This document shows, one piece after another, positions 7,289 through 15,071 of a stretch of 43,895 nt of DNA (positions are counted from its first letter, which is position 1; each line of letters starts with the position of its first letter). Position numbers and translations under genes: made by a program. This DNA is from JANYJJ01 sp038241115 (GTDB taxonomy: Bacteria > Pseudomonadota > Gammaproteobacteria > Burkholderiales > Burkholderiaceae_C), in assembly GCA_038241115.1 (NCBI GenBank), contig JBBRGA010000009.1, forward strand, positions 1 through 43,895. The letters are read 5' to 3'. Under the pieces are notes generated by a model, which did not search any database, was not told the origin of the DNA, and was given only the letters and a program-made list of their open reading frames with translations.

Positions 7289-8842
7289 TCAAGCCGCGAC
7301 AGCGCCAGGCTTGCCAGCCTCGACGCGAAACCGCGCTGCGGTGCTGATGTCGCTGTTGATGTTCATCGCATCGTTGACCACGCGCAACTGCACCTGCAGT
7401 TGCTTTGCGTCCAGTGCAAAACGCATGTATCCGCGCTGGTCACCGCGGCCGTAACGCACGTGCGGATTGAACTGGCGCGCGGCGTCGATTCGGTCTTGCG
7501 GCAAGCCGGTGCTGGTGATGGACGTGCCGCAAAACTCGGTGGCCACCACAGCGGCTTTGTCGTCGTCGAAGTCAACCTTCAAGTCGGCGACGTAGTTGCT
7601 GTGCACGTCGCCGCCCAGCACCACCACGCCTGGCAATCTTTTGTCGGCCACTGTTCCCAGCAAGCGATTGCGCGACGCGGCATAACCATCCCAGCCGTCA
7701 GTCCAGTACTGGCCGTCGCCGTTGCTCGGGTCGCGCCACGAAAAACGCGCCATCAGCGTTTGTTGGGCCACCAAATTCCAAGGACGTGTGCTGTCCCATC
7801 CGTTGGCCAGCCACGTTTCCTGCTCGATGCCCAGCAGGCTGCGGCGGGGGTTGGTGAGGTCGGCACAGGCTTTTTGCATGACCGTGGACGAGCCGCCGCG
7901 GCCCGGTTTGTTGCAAGCTTGCGGGTCGCGGTATTGACGGTCGTCGAGCAGGTGGATGCGCGCAAGCAGGCCCCAGTCCAAACGGCCGGTGATGCGCATG
8001 TCTGCACCTTTCGGGCGCGCTGATTGAGGGAAAGGCATGTGCTCCCAGTAAGCTTGGTAGGCGGCGGCGCGGCGGCGCTCGAAGTTGGCTTCCAGGCTTT
8101 GGCCCTGCAGATTGGCGTAGTCGTTGTCGACCTCGTGGTCGTCCCACACCATCAGCCACGGCGCGCTGGCGTGCGCGGCTTGCAAGGCCGGGTCGCTTTT
8201 GTAGGTGGCGTAGCGGGCGCGGTAGCTGTCCAGGGTGTTGGCGAAAAGGCCTTCGTGGCGGCGTAGGGCGTCAGGGCGTGACGGATATTCGTAGATGTAG
8301 TCGCCCAAGAACATGATGACGTCGAGGTCTTCTTGCGCCATGTGCCGCCACGCCGAAAAGTGGCCCGCGTCCCAGCGCTGGCAGCTGGCAATCGCGAAGT
8401 TCAAGGTGGCCGCGGAATCGGCCGCAGGGGCCGTGGCCGTGCGGCCAGCGGGGCTCTGCTGCCCAAGCGCGGAGAAGCGATACCAATAACGTCGGCCCGG
8501 CTCCAAGCCGTCTGGCTCTGCATGCACGCTGTGCGCCCAGGCGGCCTGTGCGGTTTCAATGCCGCGCGTGGCAATTTGCGTGAAAGCCTCGTCACGTGCG
8601 ATTTCCCACTTCACCTCGACCTGGTCGGGAAGGTCGGCGCCCGTAATGCGCGTCCAAAGCACCATGCCGTTGACGCGCGGTTGTCCCGACGCAATTCCCA
8701 AGGCGAAGCGCGGCACATTGGCTGCCAAGGCGAAGCGCAGCATGCTGGGTGCAAAGCACAGGCTGGCCGCGCCTTGCAGCAAGCGTCGCCGACTGCGGGT
8801 TACGACTGGCACGGGTTGGGCCGCTGGGTGCTCGAGCGTCAT
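7289..8842 (-). CDS. phoD: PhoD-family alkaline phosphatase/phosphodiesterase
   Basis: The 517-residue product has a Tat signal with SRRRLLQ (about 17-23), then the PhoD N-terminal fibronectin-like domain (LGIASGQPR...VLWTRI) and the catalytic domain. Metal-binding signatures are visible: FLGDYIYEY, VWDDHEVDNDYAN and VLGGDVHSNYVAD. PhoD enzymes are periplasmic or secreted phosphatases with Ca/Fe centres that release phosphate from organic esters. The start codon overlaps the stop of the upstream small lipoprotein (ATGA), so the pair is translationally coupled. phoX lies just upstream, which supports a phosphate-scavenging unit. Confidence 0.93.
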   Translation of the reverse strand: MTLEHPAAQPVPVVTRSRRRLLQGAASLCFAPSMLRFALAANVPRFALGIASGQPRVNGMVLWTRITGADLPDQVEVKWEIARDEAFTQIATRGIETAQAAWAHSVHAEPDGLEPGRRYWYRFSALGQQSPAGRTATAPAADSAATLNFAIASCQRWDAGHFSAWRHMAQEDLDVIMFLGDYIYEYPSRPDALRRHEGLFANTLDSYRARYATYKSDPALQAAHASAPWLMVWDDHEVDNDYANLQGQSLEANFERRRAAAYQAYWEHMPFPQSARPKGADMRITGRLDWGLLARIHLLDDRQYRDPQACNKPGRGGSSTVMQKACADLTNPRRSLLGIEQETWLANGWDSTRPWNLVAQQTLMARFSWRDPSNGDGQYWTDGWDGYAASRNRLLGTVADKRLPGVVVLGGDVHSNYVADLKVDFDDDKAAVVATEFCGTSITSTGLPQDRIDAARQFNPHVRYGRGDQRGYMRFALDAKQLQVQLRVVNDAMNINSDISTAARFRVEAGKPGAVAA

Positions 8843-9060
8843 GGCTTGGCCTCGGACGGAGAAGACGGCGTGACCACGTCAACGGTTTTCTCAATCACCT
8901 TGCCAGTGACTTTGACGCCCGTGCTGACGACGGCTCCGGCGATGGAAATGGCCGCGCCAGCCGCAGCTCCTGCCACCGTGACGACGGCGCAGCCATTCAA
9001 AGATGCCGCCATCAGCAAGGTGACTGCAAGCTGCAAAGTGCGCGGTGTTTTTTTGCGCAT
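8839..9060 (-). CDS. Small lipoprotein upstream of phoD
   Basis: The 73-residue product has a basic N-terminus (MRKKTPR), a hydrophobic stretch and the lipobox ASLNGC, so it is probably lipidated. The mature part is a Gly/Ala/Val-rich stretch (AGAAAGAAISIAGAVVSTG), suggesting a glycine-zipper helix that may contact membrane, then a short polar tail. The gene overlaps phoD by ATGA. It lacks a recognised enzyme domain; an accessory role in phosphatase export or retention is only a contextual guess. Confidence 0.75.
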   Translation of the reverse strand: MRKKTPRTLQLAVTLLMAASLNGCAVVTVAGAAAGAAISIAGAVVSTGVKVTGKVIEKTVDVVTPSSPSEAKP

Positions 9061-9111
9061 GGGTGGGCGCCTTTCAGGGTCGACATGGCCCGAAGTTTAT
9101 GCGCCCCGAAC

Positions 9112-9153
9112 CCCACGGACACAACCACAGCGACACCCACAGCGACACCCACG
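9112..9153. repeat. 12-bp tandem repeat between phoX and the lipoprotein gene
   Basis: About 3.5 units of CCCACAGCGACA or close variants (9112-9123, 9124-9135, 9136-9147, then partial) lie in the 136-bp gap. The rest of the gap shows no clear promoter or terminator. Confidence 0.8.
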
Positions 9154-9196
9154 CCCCGCGCGTTTGACTCGCTGGTCGAGCCCGCAGTCACGCAAA

Positions 9197-11617
9197 TCAA
9201 ATTCCGATGACGCCGCCGTCGTTGCGCGTGATCATGACCGTGGCCGAGCGCGGCCGCGCGGTGGCACCACCCGGCCCGTAAGCTGCCACACCACCGCCGT
9301 TGCCCGGCCAATTGCTCTCGAACGGCCCCGCCAACGTGCTCGGAGTGAGTGCCACGGTGGCGGTGATCGCGCCAGCACGGCCGGTGTTTTCGCCCGGGTG
9401 CTGGATGTCGACAAACAGCACCTTGCCGTCGGGCGACTCGGTCACGCCGGTGATTTCCGAACCTGTGGGTCCTACCAAAAAGCGTTTGAAAGTGGCATCG
9501 GTCATCTTTCGGCCCGCGTAAGTGCGAACCGTTTTATCCGCGCCCGCTGCGCGCACGGTGGCGTCGGGGCTGCCACTGGCTGCGTTGACCACGTCTATCG
9601 GTCCGCCGTCACCTTGCTTGCCCGGAATGCAGGCCAGCAACATGCAGTTGGTCTGATCGGTGAAGGTGTTGTCGTCGGTCTCCATCCACAAAATTCCAGT
9701 GGCTTTGGAAAACCAGCAGCCGTCGGGTTTGGACAGATCGTTCAGCGGCGTCAGGCCCGACAGGTTGACCTGCTTTTGGTAATACACATCGTCCAGACCC
9801 GCGTCAGCCGTGGCCTGCGCGCCAAACAGGAAGATGTCCCACTTGAACGTCACCGCAGAAGCGGTGTCGGCGTCTTCGCGAATGCGCACCACATGGCCGT
9901 GCACGTTGCCGCGCTGGGTCGGCGCTGCGGGGCCTTGGCTCGATGCGCCTTTGCTGTCAAGCCAATAGCGCGGGTTGGCCGCGTCCACATCGGGATTGGG
10001 TATGTTGTTGCCGCTGACGGTAGACACCGCGCCCCGGTCTGGGTTCTCTGTCATGGTGATGTAGATCTCACCGTTGAATGGATTGACCGCAGTCCACTCG
10101 GGGCGGTCCATGCGCGTGGCACCGGCTGCACCGGCAGCCAGGCGGGTGTTCACGCAAATATCGGCGAGGTCAGCGAAGGCGTAGCCGCCTGGGTTTTGAG
10201 CACTCACTGCAACGCCCGCCGCCACAGCCGGGTTGCTCAAATCGACTTTCACCCACGTGCCGGTGCCATCGGCATTGAACTTCGCTGCGTAGATGGTGCC
10301 TTCGTCCAGGTATTTGTCACCGGCCGCCATGCCGCCGCGCTGTGCGTCGGCCGCGTCCCACGCCGCCTTGGTGACGAACTTGTAGACGTATTCACCACGC
10401 GAATCGCAGCCAATGTAGAAGGCCAGAGATTCGCCCGCTTTGGGCACGCTGCAGGTCGCGCCCTCGTTGGCGCGACGACCCATCGCGGTGCGCTTTTTTG
10501 GGCGCGAATTGGGGTCGTACGGGTCGATCTCGACGATGTAGCCGAAGGTGTTGTGCTCGTTGCGGAAATCTTCCACCGCCGTGGCTCCTTTGACGCTGCA
10601 GTTGAAGCGTGCAAAGTCGGTCAAAGTCGCATCCGCGGGCACCACGCTGGCCCAGCGGCGATGCGCAAAGCCGGCCGACGCGGGGCGCAAGCCGTTGCGC
10701 AGCAGTTGGGTGTTTTCGCGTTGTGTGCGCTTGGTGTCGTCGCCTGCATCGCGGACAAAGTAACCAGCCCAGTTTTCTTCGGCCGTCACGTAAGTGCCCC
10801 AAGGTGTCAGGCCCGAGCCGCAGTTGTTCAAAGTGCCACGCGAAATCAAACCGTTCGGCGAGAACTTGGTTTTGACAAAGTCGCTGCCACGCACCGGGCC
10901 CGAGATCGTCATCTCCGTGCGTGCAGTGATGCGCCGGTTGAAACTGGACGTCTTGTTCAATGCAAATTTTCCGGCGGACTTTTGAATCTCGATGACCGAG
11001 ACGCCGTGCGCTTCTTGCTCCTTGATGACTTCGCTCTCGGGCCGCGCTGCCGTGCCGGTCAGGTTGGTTTCGCCGGTGGGGTGCAAAAACTGCGCGGTGC
11101 CGCTGATGTTTTCGTGGTTGATGGCGAGCAAGGCGCGCTCGGTGCCCGCCTCGTCCCGTGCGGTTCCGAGTGCGTTCAGACCAAAGTAGACCAGTCCGTC
11201 GTGGTGATCGCCAGCGCGGCGCGCGTAGTTGGTCTCGGTGCCGTTGCCTGCGTAAGCGGGAACCGCCGGGTCGATGGAGTCGCCGGTGGCATAAATCACG
11301 GTGGCGGTGTAGCCCGCAGGAACTTGAACCGCGTCGAGCAATGACTTGCTCATGCCGCTGAAGCCCAGCGCCTTGGCGGCTTCGCGCACCACCACCGCTG
11401 CCGGCTCATCGTCGCCACCACCGCAGCCGGCCAGCACCGCGGGGCCGAAGCCGGCCACCGCCAGCGCGCCTATGCCACCTTTGAGGACGTGCCGACGGTG
11501 CAAGCGCGCAGCCAGCACATCATTCAGGTGCGGATTGCCGCTGTGGTTGTTCTCCAAGTCATCAGGATCTTGCAGGGTGACTGACGAATTGAAGATGGGT
11601 GAGTTGATATTTGACAT
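9197..11617 (-). CDS. phoX: PhoX-family alkaline phosphatase
   Basis: The 806-residue product is a PhoX/DUF839-type Ca/Fe-dependent phosphatase. The N-terminus carries a twin-arginine motif (RRHVLK, 41-46), a hydrophobic segment and an AVLAGC lipobox-like site (C65), so it may be a Tat-exported lipoprotein. Family sequence follows: TAEENWAGYF with a candidate metal-ligand Glu, LLAINHENIS, and a C-terminal WMETDDNTFTDQTNCM region. PhoX is monomeric, phosphate-starvation induced and broadly active on phosphomonoesters. A well-matched PhoB box lies 45 bp upstream of the ATG. The lipoprotein and phoD follow on the same strand after 136 bp. Confidence 0.94.
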   Translation of the reverse strand: MSNINSPIFNSSVTLQDPDDLENNHSGNPHLNDVLAARLHRRHVLKGGIGALAVAGFGPAVLAGCGGGDDEPAAVVVREAAKALGFSGMSKSLLDAVQVPAGYTATVIYATGDSIDPAVPAYAGNGTETNYARRAGDHHDGLVYFGLNALGTARDEAGTERALLAINHENISGTAQFLHPTGETNLTGTAARPESEVIKEQEAHGVSVIEIQKSAGKFALNKTSSFNRRITARTEMTISGPVRGSDFVKTKFSPNGLISRGTLNNCGSGLTPWGTYVTAEENWAGYFVRDAGDDTKRTQRENTQLLRNGLRPASAGFAHRRWASVVPADATLTDFARFNCSVKGATAVEDFRNEHNTFGYIVEIDPYDPNSRPKKRTAMGRRANEGATCSVPKAGESLAFYIGCDSRGEYVYKFVTKAAWDAADAQRGGMAAGDKYLDEGTIYAAKFNADGTGTWVKVDLSNPAVAAGVAVSAQNPGGYAFADLADICVNTRLAAGAAGATRMDRPEWTAVNPFNGEIYITMTENPDRGAVSTVSGNNIPNPDVDAANPRYWLDSKGASSQGPAAPTQRGNVHGHVVRIREDADTASAVTFKWDIFLFGAQATADAGLDDVYYQKQVNLSGLTPLNDLSKPDGCWFSKATGILWMETDDNTFTDQTNCMLLACIPGKQGDGGPIDVVNAASGSPDATVRAAGADKTVRTYAGRKMTDATFKRFLVGPTGSEITGVTESPDGKVLFVDIQHPGENTGRAGAITATVALTPSTLAGPFESNWPGNGGGVAAYGPGGATARPRSATVMITRNDGGVIGI

Positions 11618-11662
11618 TCGCGCGTGCCGTAGTGGATAAAACGCCTACGGTAAACACGCCTC

Positions 11663-11702
11663 GTGACGGTTTCATGTCAGTTCTGTGGCGAGCAGATGTC
11701 AA
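11663..11702 (-). promoter_or_regulatory. PhoB-binding site (Pho box) upstream of phoX
   Basis: On the minus strand, CTGACATGAAACCGTCAC (11680 to 11663) matches the Pho box CTGTCATAAATCTGTCAC at about 15 of 18 positions. A further half-site, TTGACAT (11702 to 11696), lies exactly 22 bp upstream, that is two 11-bp PhoB half-site periods, so the register is kept. The box ends 45 bp before the phoX ATG, which fits PhoB replacing a -35 element. Confidence 0.75.
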
Positions 11703-11753
11703 TGCGTCGGGCCTCGTCACCTCAGTCAAAGCAGACCGCGACCGGACTCCGAT

Positions 11754-11922
11754 CTAGGAGCGTGGGCGGCAGAAGGAGCGGCGGCTGCAAGGCGGCCGCC
11801 GCGGACCAATTTTCACCGGCTTTTTGTCCCATAGCTACGGCTATGGGCCTGCAAATCCGGCAAAAACTGTCATCGCTGGGGCCACCTTTCGCTTCGCCGC
11901 CTTCTGCCGCCCACGCTCCTAG
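11754..11922. mobile_element. MITE-like non-coding element with inverted termini and CTAG flanks
   Basis: The perfect arms (11754-11776 and 11900-11922) include flanking CTAG plus the 19-bp inverted repeat GAGCGTGGGCGGCAGAAGG. CTAG at both ends fits a 4-bp target duplication; because CTAG is palindromic, it also reads as part of the arms. The arms extend inward as CGGCG with a 2-nt bulge. The interior holds a GC-rich palindrome near 11790-11801 and a hairpin, CCCATAGC-TACG-GCTATGGG (11828-11847), but no ORF of note. IS5- and IS481-type transposases are known to favour CTAG-like targets, but no parent element is identified. The right CTAG supplies the TAG stop of the SDR gene. With the phoX upstream region, this accounts for the roughly 300 bp without genes at 11618-11918. 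Confidence 0.7.
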
Positions 11923-12677
11923 CCGCGACCCACGAATGGCATGGCGGTGGCCATCACAGTCATGAACTGCACATTGGCCTCCAGCGGCAGACTGGCCATG
12001 TGCAGCACTGCACTGGCCACATGCTGCACGTCCATGCGGGGTTCTGCCATCAAAGTGCCGTTGGGCTGCAAGATGCCCTGCGCCATGCGGGTGGTCATGT
12101 CGGTGGCGGCGTTGCCGATGTCGATCTGGCCGCAGGCAATGTTGTGCGCCCGGCCGTCGAGCGAGGTGGCCTTGGTCAGCCCGGTCACGCCATGTTTGGT
12201 GGCGCTGTAAGGGGCAGAAAACGGTCGCGGCGCATGCGCAGAGATCGAGCCGTTGTTGATGATGCGGCCGCCTTGTGGTGTTTGCGATTTCATCTGTTTG
12301 AAAGCAGCTTGCGTGCACAAAAAAACGCCCGTCAAATTGATGTCGACGACCGCTTTCCACTGCGCGTAGGTCAACTCGTCCATGGGCACCGCAGGTGCAC
12401 TGGTGCCAGCGTTGTTGAACAGCAGGTCGAGTCGCCTGAAGCGTGTTTGCGTTTGTGCGAACAAGGCCGTCACAGAGTCTGGGTCGCTGACGTCCGCAGC
12501 CACCGCGAGGGCGTTGGCTTGATGTTCGCCGGCCTGCGCCGCGGTCTCGGTCAATGTTTGCAAGCGCCGTCCGGCCAACACCACTTGATAGCCGGCGCCC
12601 AACAGGCTCAGCGACACCGCGCGGCCGATGCCAGAACCTGCGCCTGTGACAAGCGCGACCTTGCGAGAGTGACTCAT
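11919..12677 (-). CDS. SDR-family oxidoreductase
   Basis: The 252-residue classical short-chain dehydrogenase/reductase has the dinucleotide-binding motif TGAGSGIG (11-18), the structural NNAG motif, the catalytic serine in NNGSISAHAP, and YSATKHG with the Tyr/Lys pair. The GRR after the second beta strand suggests NADP(H) preference. The substrate is unknown. The C-terminus PFVGRG looks complete, but the stop codon lies within the CTAG that abuts the MITE-like element. The membrane-protein gene ends 10 bp upstream of its start. Confidence 0.9.
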   Translation of the reverse strand: MSHSRKVALVTGAGSGIGRAVSLSLLGAGYQVVLAGRRLQTLTETAAQAGEHQANALAVAADVSDPDSVTALFAQTQTRFRRLDLLFNNAGTSAPAVPMDELTYAQWKAVVDINLTGVFLCTQAAFKQMKSQTPQGGRIINNGSISAHAPRPFSAPYSATKHGVTGLTKATSLDGRAHNIACGQIDIGNAATDMTTRMAQGILQPNGTLMAEPRMDVQHVASAVLHMASLPLEANVQFMTVMATAMPFVGRG

Positions 12678-12686
12678 CGTGCGCGG

Positions 12687-13547
12687 CTAGGGCAGTTCGT
12701 TTTTTTGCTCAGGCGCGATCGCGTCCAAAGGCGTGATGGCGCTGTCGGTGGATGCAGTGGCCCCGAGTTCGGGCTCGAAGCAATCGACAAAGCTGAAAAA
12801 CAGAGACGCGTAAAAAACGGTCGAAAACATCAAACCCGCTGGCATGGCCGCCGCTGTGACCATGCGCGGTGCGCCGAGCGCCACAAACAAGGTGTTGGCA
12901 AGGGCTGCAAACAGCACCACCACCGCCACCCAAACCAAGCCGTATACAGCGAACGCGCCCTTGTTGCGCCAGCACGCCACGGTGCTGAAAAACATGGCCT
13001 TGGCCCAGCCTTGGGCGCCCCAGTGGATCAATGCGGGCGCGTGCCAGAACGGCAGTGACAGCAGCGACGCCAAGCCCAGACGCACGGCCAAACCGGCCTG
13101 CAACTGTGGATCCAGTAAACGGTTTTGAATTTCTTCGGCGGGCGTTTTGCTGTTGGCCATCAGCTCTTGCAGCGCATCAAACTTGCCGCCGTCCACCACG
13201 TCGGCCAGCCACAAAATGGCCACTGTGGACGCGGCATAAACCAACCCGAGCTTCAGCAGCGCCAGGCGCCGCGCCTTGTCCACCCGCAGCGGTTGCCAAA
13301 ACACAGCCGCGGTGGGTGAGTTGCCTTTGAGCGCTGTTTGCGTGCCCAGCATGAAACCCAAGGTGGCCAGTGGCAATGCGGTCAGCAGCAAGAGCCCGCC
13401 CACATACGGCAGCAGCATGAAGACCAAGCCGGCGAACAAAAAGCTGGCAAACAGCACGGCGAACGCGACCGGCTTGCGAAAGAAAATTCGAAAGCCGTTG
13501 CGCACCCAAAGTGCCCCTTGGCGAGGCGATGCTTGACGCAGCTTCAT
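12687..13547 (-). CDS. Multi-pass membrane protein (BPSS1780-like), coupled to thrB
   Basis: The 286-residue product starts MKLRQASPRQGALWVRNGFR and carries about six hydrophobic segments, for example FAVLFASFLFAGLVFMLLPY, LLLLTALPLATLGFML and YGLVWVAVVVLFAAL, with a cytoplasmic acidic tail. It matches the conserved BPSS1780-type membrane family seen in Burkholderiales; no catalytic motif is evident. The frame is open to 13931, but the ATG at 13545-13547 overlaps the thrB stop (ATGA) and starts the conserved sequence. Function is unknown; coupling to homoserine kinase is notable but may be simple neighbour conservation. Confidence 0.82.
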   Translation of the reverse strand: MKLRQASPRQGALWVRNGFRIFFRKPVAFAVLFASFLFAGLVFMLLPYVGGLLLLTALPLATLGFMLGTQTALKGNSPTAAVFWQPLRVDKARRLALLKLGLVYAASTVAILWLADVVDGGKFDALQELMANSKTPAEEIQNRLLDPQLQAGLAVRLGLASLLSLPFWHAPALIHWGAQGWAKAMFFSTVACWRNKGAFAVYGLVWVAVVVLFAALANTLFVALGAPRMVTAAAMPAGLMFSTVFYASLFFSFVDCFEPELGATASTDSAITPLDAIAPEQKNELP

Positions 13548-14608
13548 GCGCTCACCTCGTTGGCTTTGCTGACGCCAGACGGCTTGCGGGCAACGGCGGA
13601 ATCGGAGGGATCGGAAGAATCGCAGGAGTCGGCCAAGGTCGCGCGGTCTGCTGTGGTGCGGTAGTGCCATGGTTGGTCTGCGCGCTGCCGCAAAACGCGT
13701 TCGAAATGCGTTGGGTCGTGGGCCGTGAGCATGCTGGCATCGCGAGGCAAGTAAAAGTCCCACAAGCGCGATAGCCAGAAGCGCAACGCGGCGTTGCGCA
13801 TCAGCGTGGGCAGCAGGCGCAACTCGTCGGCGCTGAACGCGCGCACCGTTTCGTAGGCCGACAGCAAAGCGTTGGCACGTTCTTCTTCCAGCGCGCCGGT
13901 GGCCAGGTCGATGCACCAGTCGTTCAAGCACACCGCCACGTCAAACAACAAGCAGTCCACGCCGGCGAAATAGAAGTCGAAAAAGCCGGTGAGCACCGCG
14001 CCGTCGAACATGGCGTTGTCGCGAAACAAGTCGGCGTGGATCGGGCCGCGCGGCAGCGCAGCGTAGGCGCTGGACGCCGCCACGCTTTGCGCCAAATGCA
14101 ACTCGGCCTGGATCAGTTCGGTCTGTGACGGCGTCAAGAACGGCAACACCACTGGCACGGTTTGTGTCCACCACGTCAAGCCTCTCAAATTCGGTTGCAA
14201 CAGGGTGAAGTCGTGGCCCGCCGAGTGCATGCGCGCCAGCATGTCGCCGAGCTGCGCGCAGTCGGCAGCAATGGGCGCCAGGTGGTGGTCACCGCGCAGG
14301 CGGTTCACCACCGCGGCGGGCTTGCCGTTCAAGGTCATCAAGATGTCACCCGCCGCGTTGGGCTGCGGGTCGGGCACGGCGATGCCGCGTTGTGCCAAGT
14401 GCTTCATCAGTTGCAGATAAAAAGGCAACTGCTGGTGCGTGAGCCGCTCGAACAAGGTCAGCACGTAGCTGCCTCGGGTCGTGTCGGCGAAGTAGTTTGT
14501 GTTTTCGATGCCGCCGGCGCAACCCTTCAGCGCGGTGAGCTCACCGATGTCCAGCGTCGCGATGAAAACCGCAGCTTCTTCGAAAGTCACCTCGGTGTAG
14601 ACAGCCAT
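13544..14608 (-). CDS. thrB: Homoserine kinase (choline-kinase-like ThrB)
   Basis: This 354-residue protein belongs to the ThrB type built on the aminoglycoside/choline kinase fold rather than the GHMP fold. It opens MAVYTEVTFEEAAVFIA, with a nucleotide-binding N-lobe (KGCAGGIENTNYFADTTRG). The phosphotransferase loop RGPIHADLFRDNAMFDG holds the catalytic Asp, and GFFDFYFAGVDC has the metal-binding Asp. It phosphorylates homoserine in threonine synthesis. The C-terminus carries an unusual Ser/Asp-rich tail (about 325-345) built from a 9-bp tandem repeat at 13592-13627, making it roughly 25-30 residues longer than typical relatives. Order polA-DUF2782-thrB is the same set as around PA5493-PA5495 in Pseudomonas. 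Confidence 0.94.
   Translation of the reverse strand: MAVYTEVTFEEAAVFIATLDIGELTALKGCAGGIENTNYFADTTRGSYVLTLFERLTHQQLPFYLQLMKHLAQRGIAVPDPQPNAAGDILMTLNGKPAAVVNRLRGDHHLAPIAADCAQLGDMLARMHSAGHDFTLLQPNLRGLTWWTQTVPVVLPFLTPSQTELIQAELHLAQSVAASSAYAALPRGPIHADLFRDNAMFDGAVLTGFFDFYFAGVDCLLFDVAVCLNDWCIDLATGALEEERANALLSAYETVRAFSADELRLLPTLMRNAALRFWLSRLWDFYLPRDASMLTAHDPTHFERVLRQRADQPWHYRTTADRATLADSCDSSDPSDSAVARKPSGVSKANEVSA
13592..13627. repeat. 9-bp coding tandem repeat in the thrB tail
   Basis: Four 9-bp units related to ATCGGAGGG (13592-13600, 13601-13609, 13610-13618, 13619-13627) encode the Ser/Asp-rich C-terminal extension of ThrB. Confidence 0.75.
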
Positions 14609-14626
14609 CTCGCAGCGTTCAGGAGG

Positions 14627-15013
14627 TCAGAACGACAAGACATTCCACACGCGCTTGCCGGTGGCACCGCGCGAGGTGTTGGCCCCGTCCCCCAGATCGC
14701 GCGAGCCGTCGCCGGTGATGATTTCGTAGCCGCGAAGCGACGCAATTTTGGGTTTCACGGTGATGCGTTGGGTATGGCCGCGGACCTTCATTTCGTCAAT
14801 GTGGGTGCTGTCGTCGTCGATGACGACGTGCTTCACGTTCGGCTCGCCCGGATTGCTGGCGGTTTGACTGGCCGGACGATTGGCAAGTGCGCTGGTAGGT
14901 GAACTGGCAGGTGGACTGGCGCCCTGAATCGCGCTCTGTGCGAAGCACGGCAGACTGGTGCTCATCAACGAAAAAATAGTCAATGCAGAGGCTGCGGCAG
15001 AGAAGGTTTTCAT
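14627..15013 (-). CDS. DUF2782-like exported protein between thrB and polA
   Basis: The 128-residue product has an N-terminal signal peptide (MKTFSAAASALTIF...PCFAQS), so it is likely periplasmic. A Pro/Ser/Ala linker at about 32-56 is encoded by six 12-bp repeats. The C-terminal half has IDEMKVRGHTQRITVKPK and YEIITGDGSRD, matching the short DUF2782 domain seen in the same place in pseudomonads. The function of the family is unknown. It diverges from polA across 58 bp, so promoters of both genes are probably packed there. Confidence 0.78.
   Translation of the reverse strand: MKTFSAAASALTIFSLMSTSLPCFAQSAIQGASPPASSPTSALANRPASQTASNPGEPNVKHVVIDDDSTHIDEMKVRGHTQRITVKPKIASLRGYEIITGDGSRDLGDGANTSRGATGKRVWNVLSF
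14847..14918. repeat. 12-bp coding tandem repeat, six units
   Basis: Six 12-bp units ending in CTG or TTG (such as GCAGGTGGACTG and GTAGGTGAACTG) run from 14847 to 14918 without interruption. On the coding strand they encode the linker of the DUF2782-like protein. Confidence 0.85.
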
Positions 15014-15071
15014 GCAGCCATTTTAGGCTGCACCGCCGTGCCCTTCGAAGGCCCTGCGCCACAATAACTGG

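Noticed and set aside
8333..11344. 1003-codon open frame on the plus strand
   Set aside because: It runs antisense through phoD and phoX, which have clear family motifs, and its translation has no recognisable domain. It reflects the high G+C content.
11754..11922. Rho-independent terminator instead of a mobile element
   Set aside because: The arms are separated by over 120 bp, there is no T-tract, and CTAG flanks both ends; transposon ends explain it better, though a termination effect remains possible.
14627..15013. Spurious ORF beside polA
   Set aside because: Kept as a gene because it has a signal peptide, DUF2782-like C-terminal sequence and the expected place between thrB and polA.
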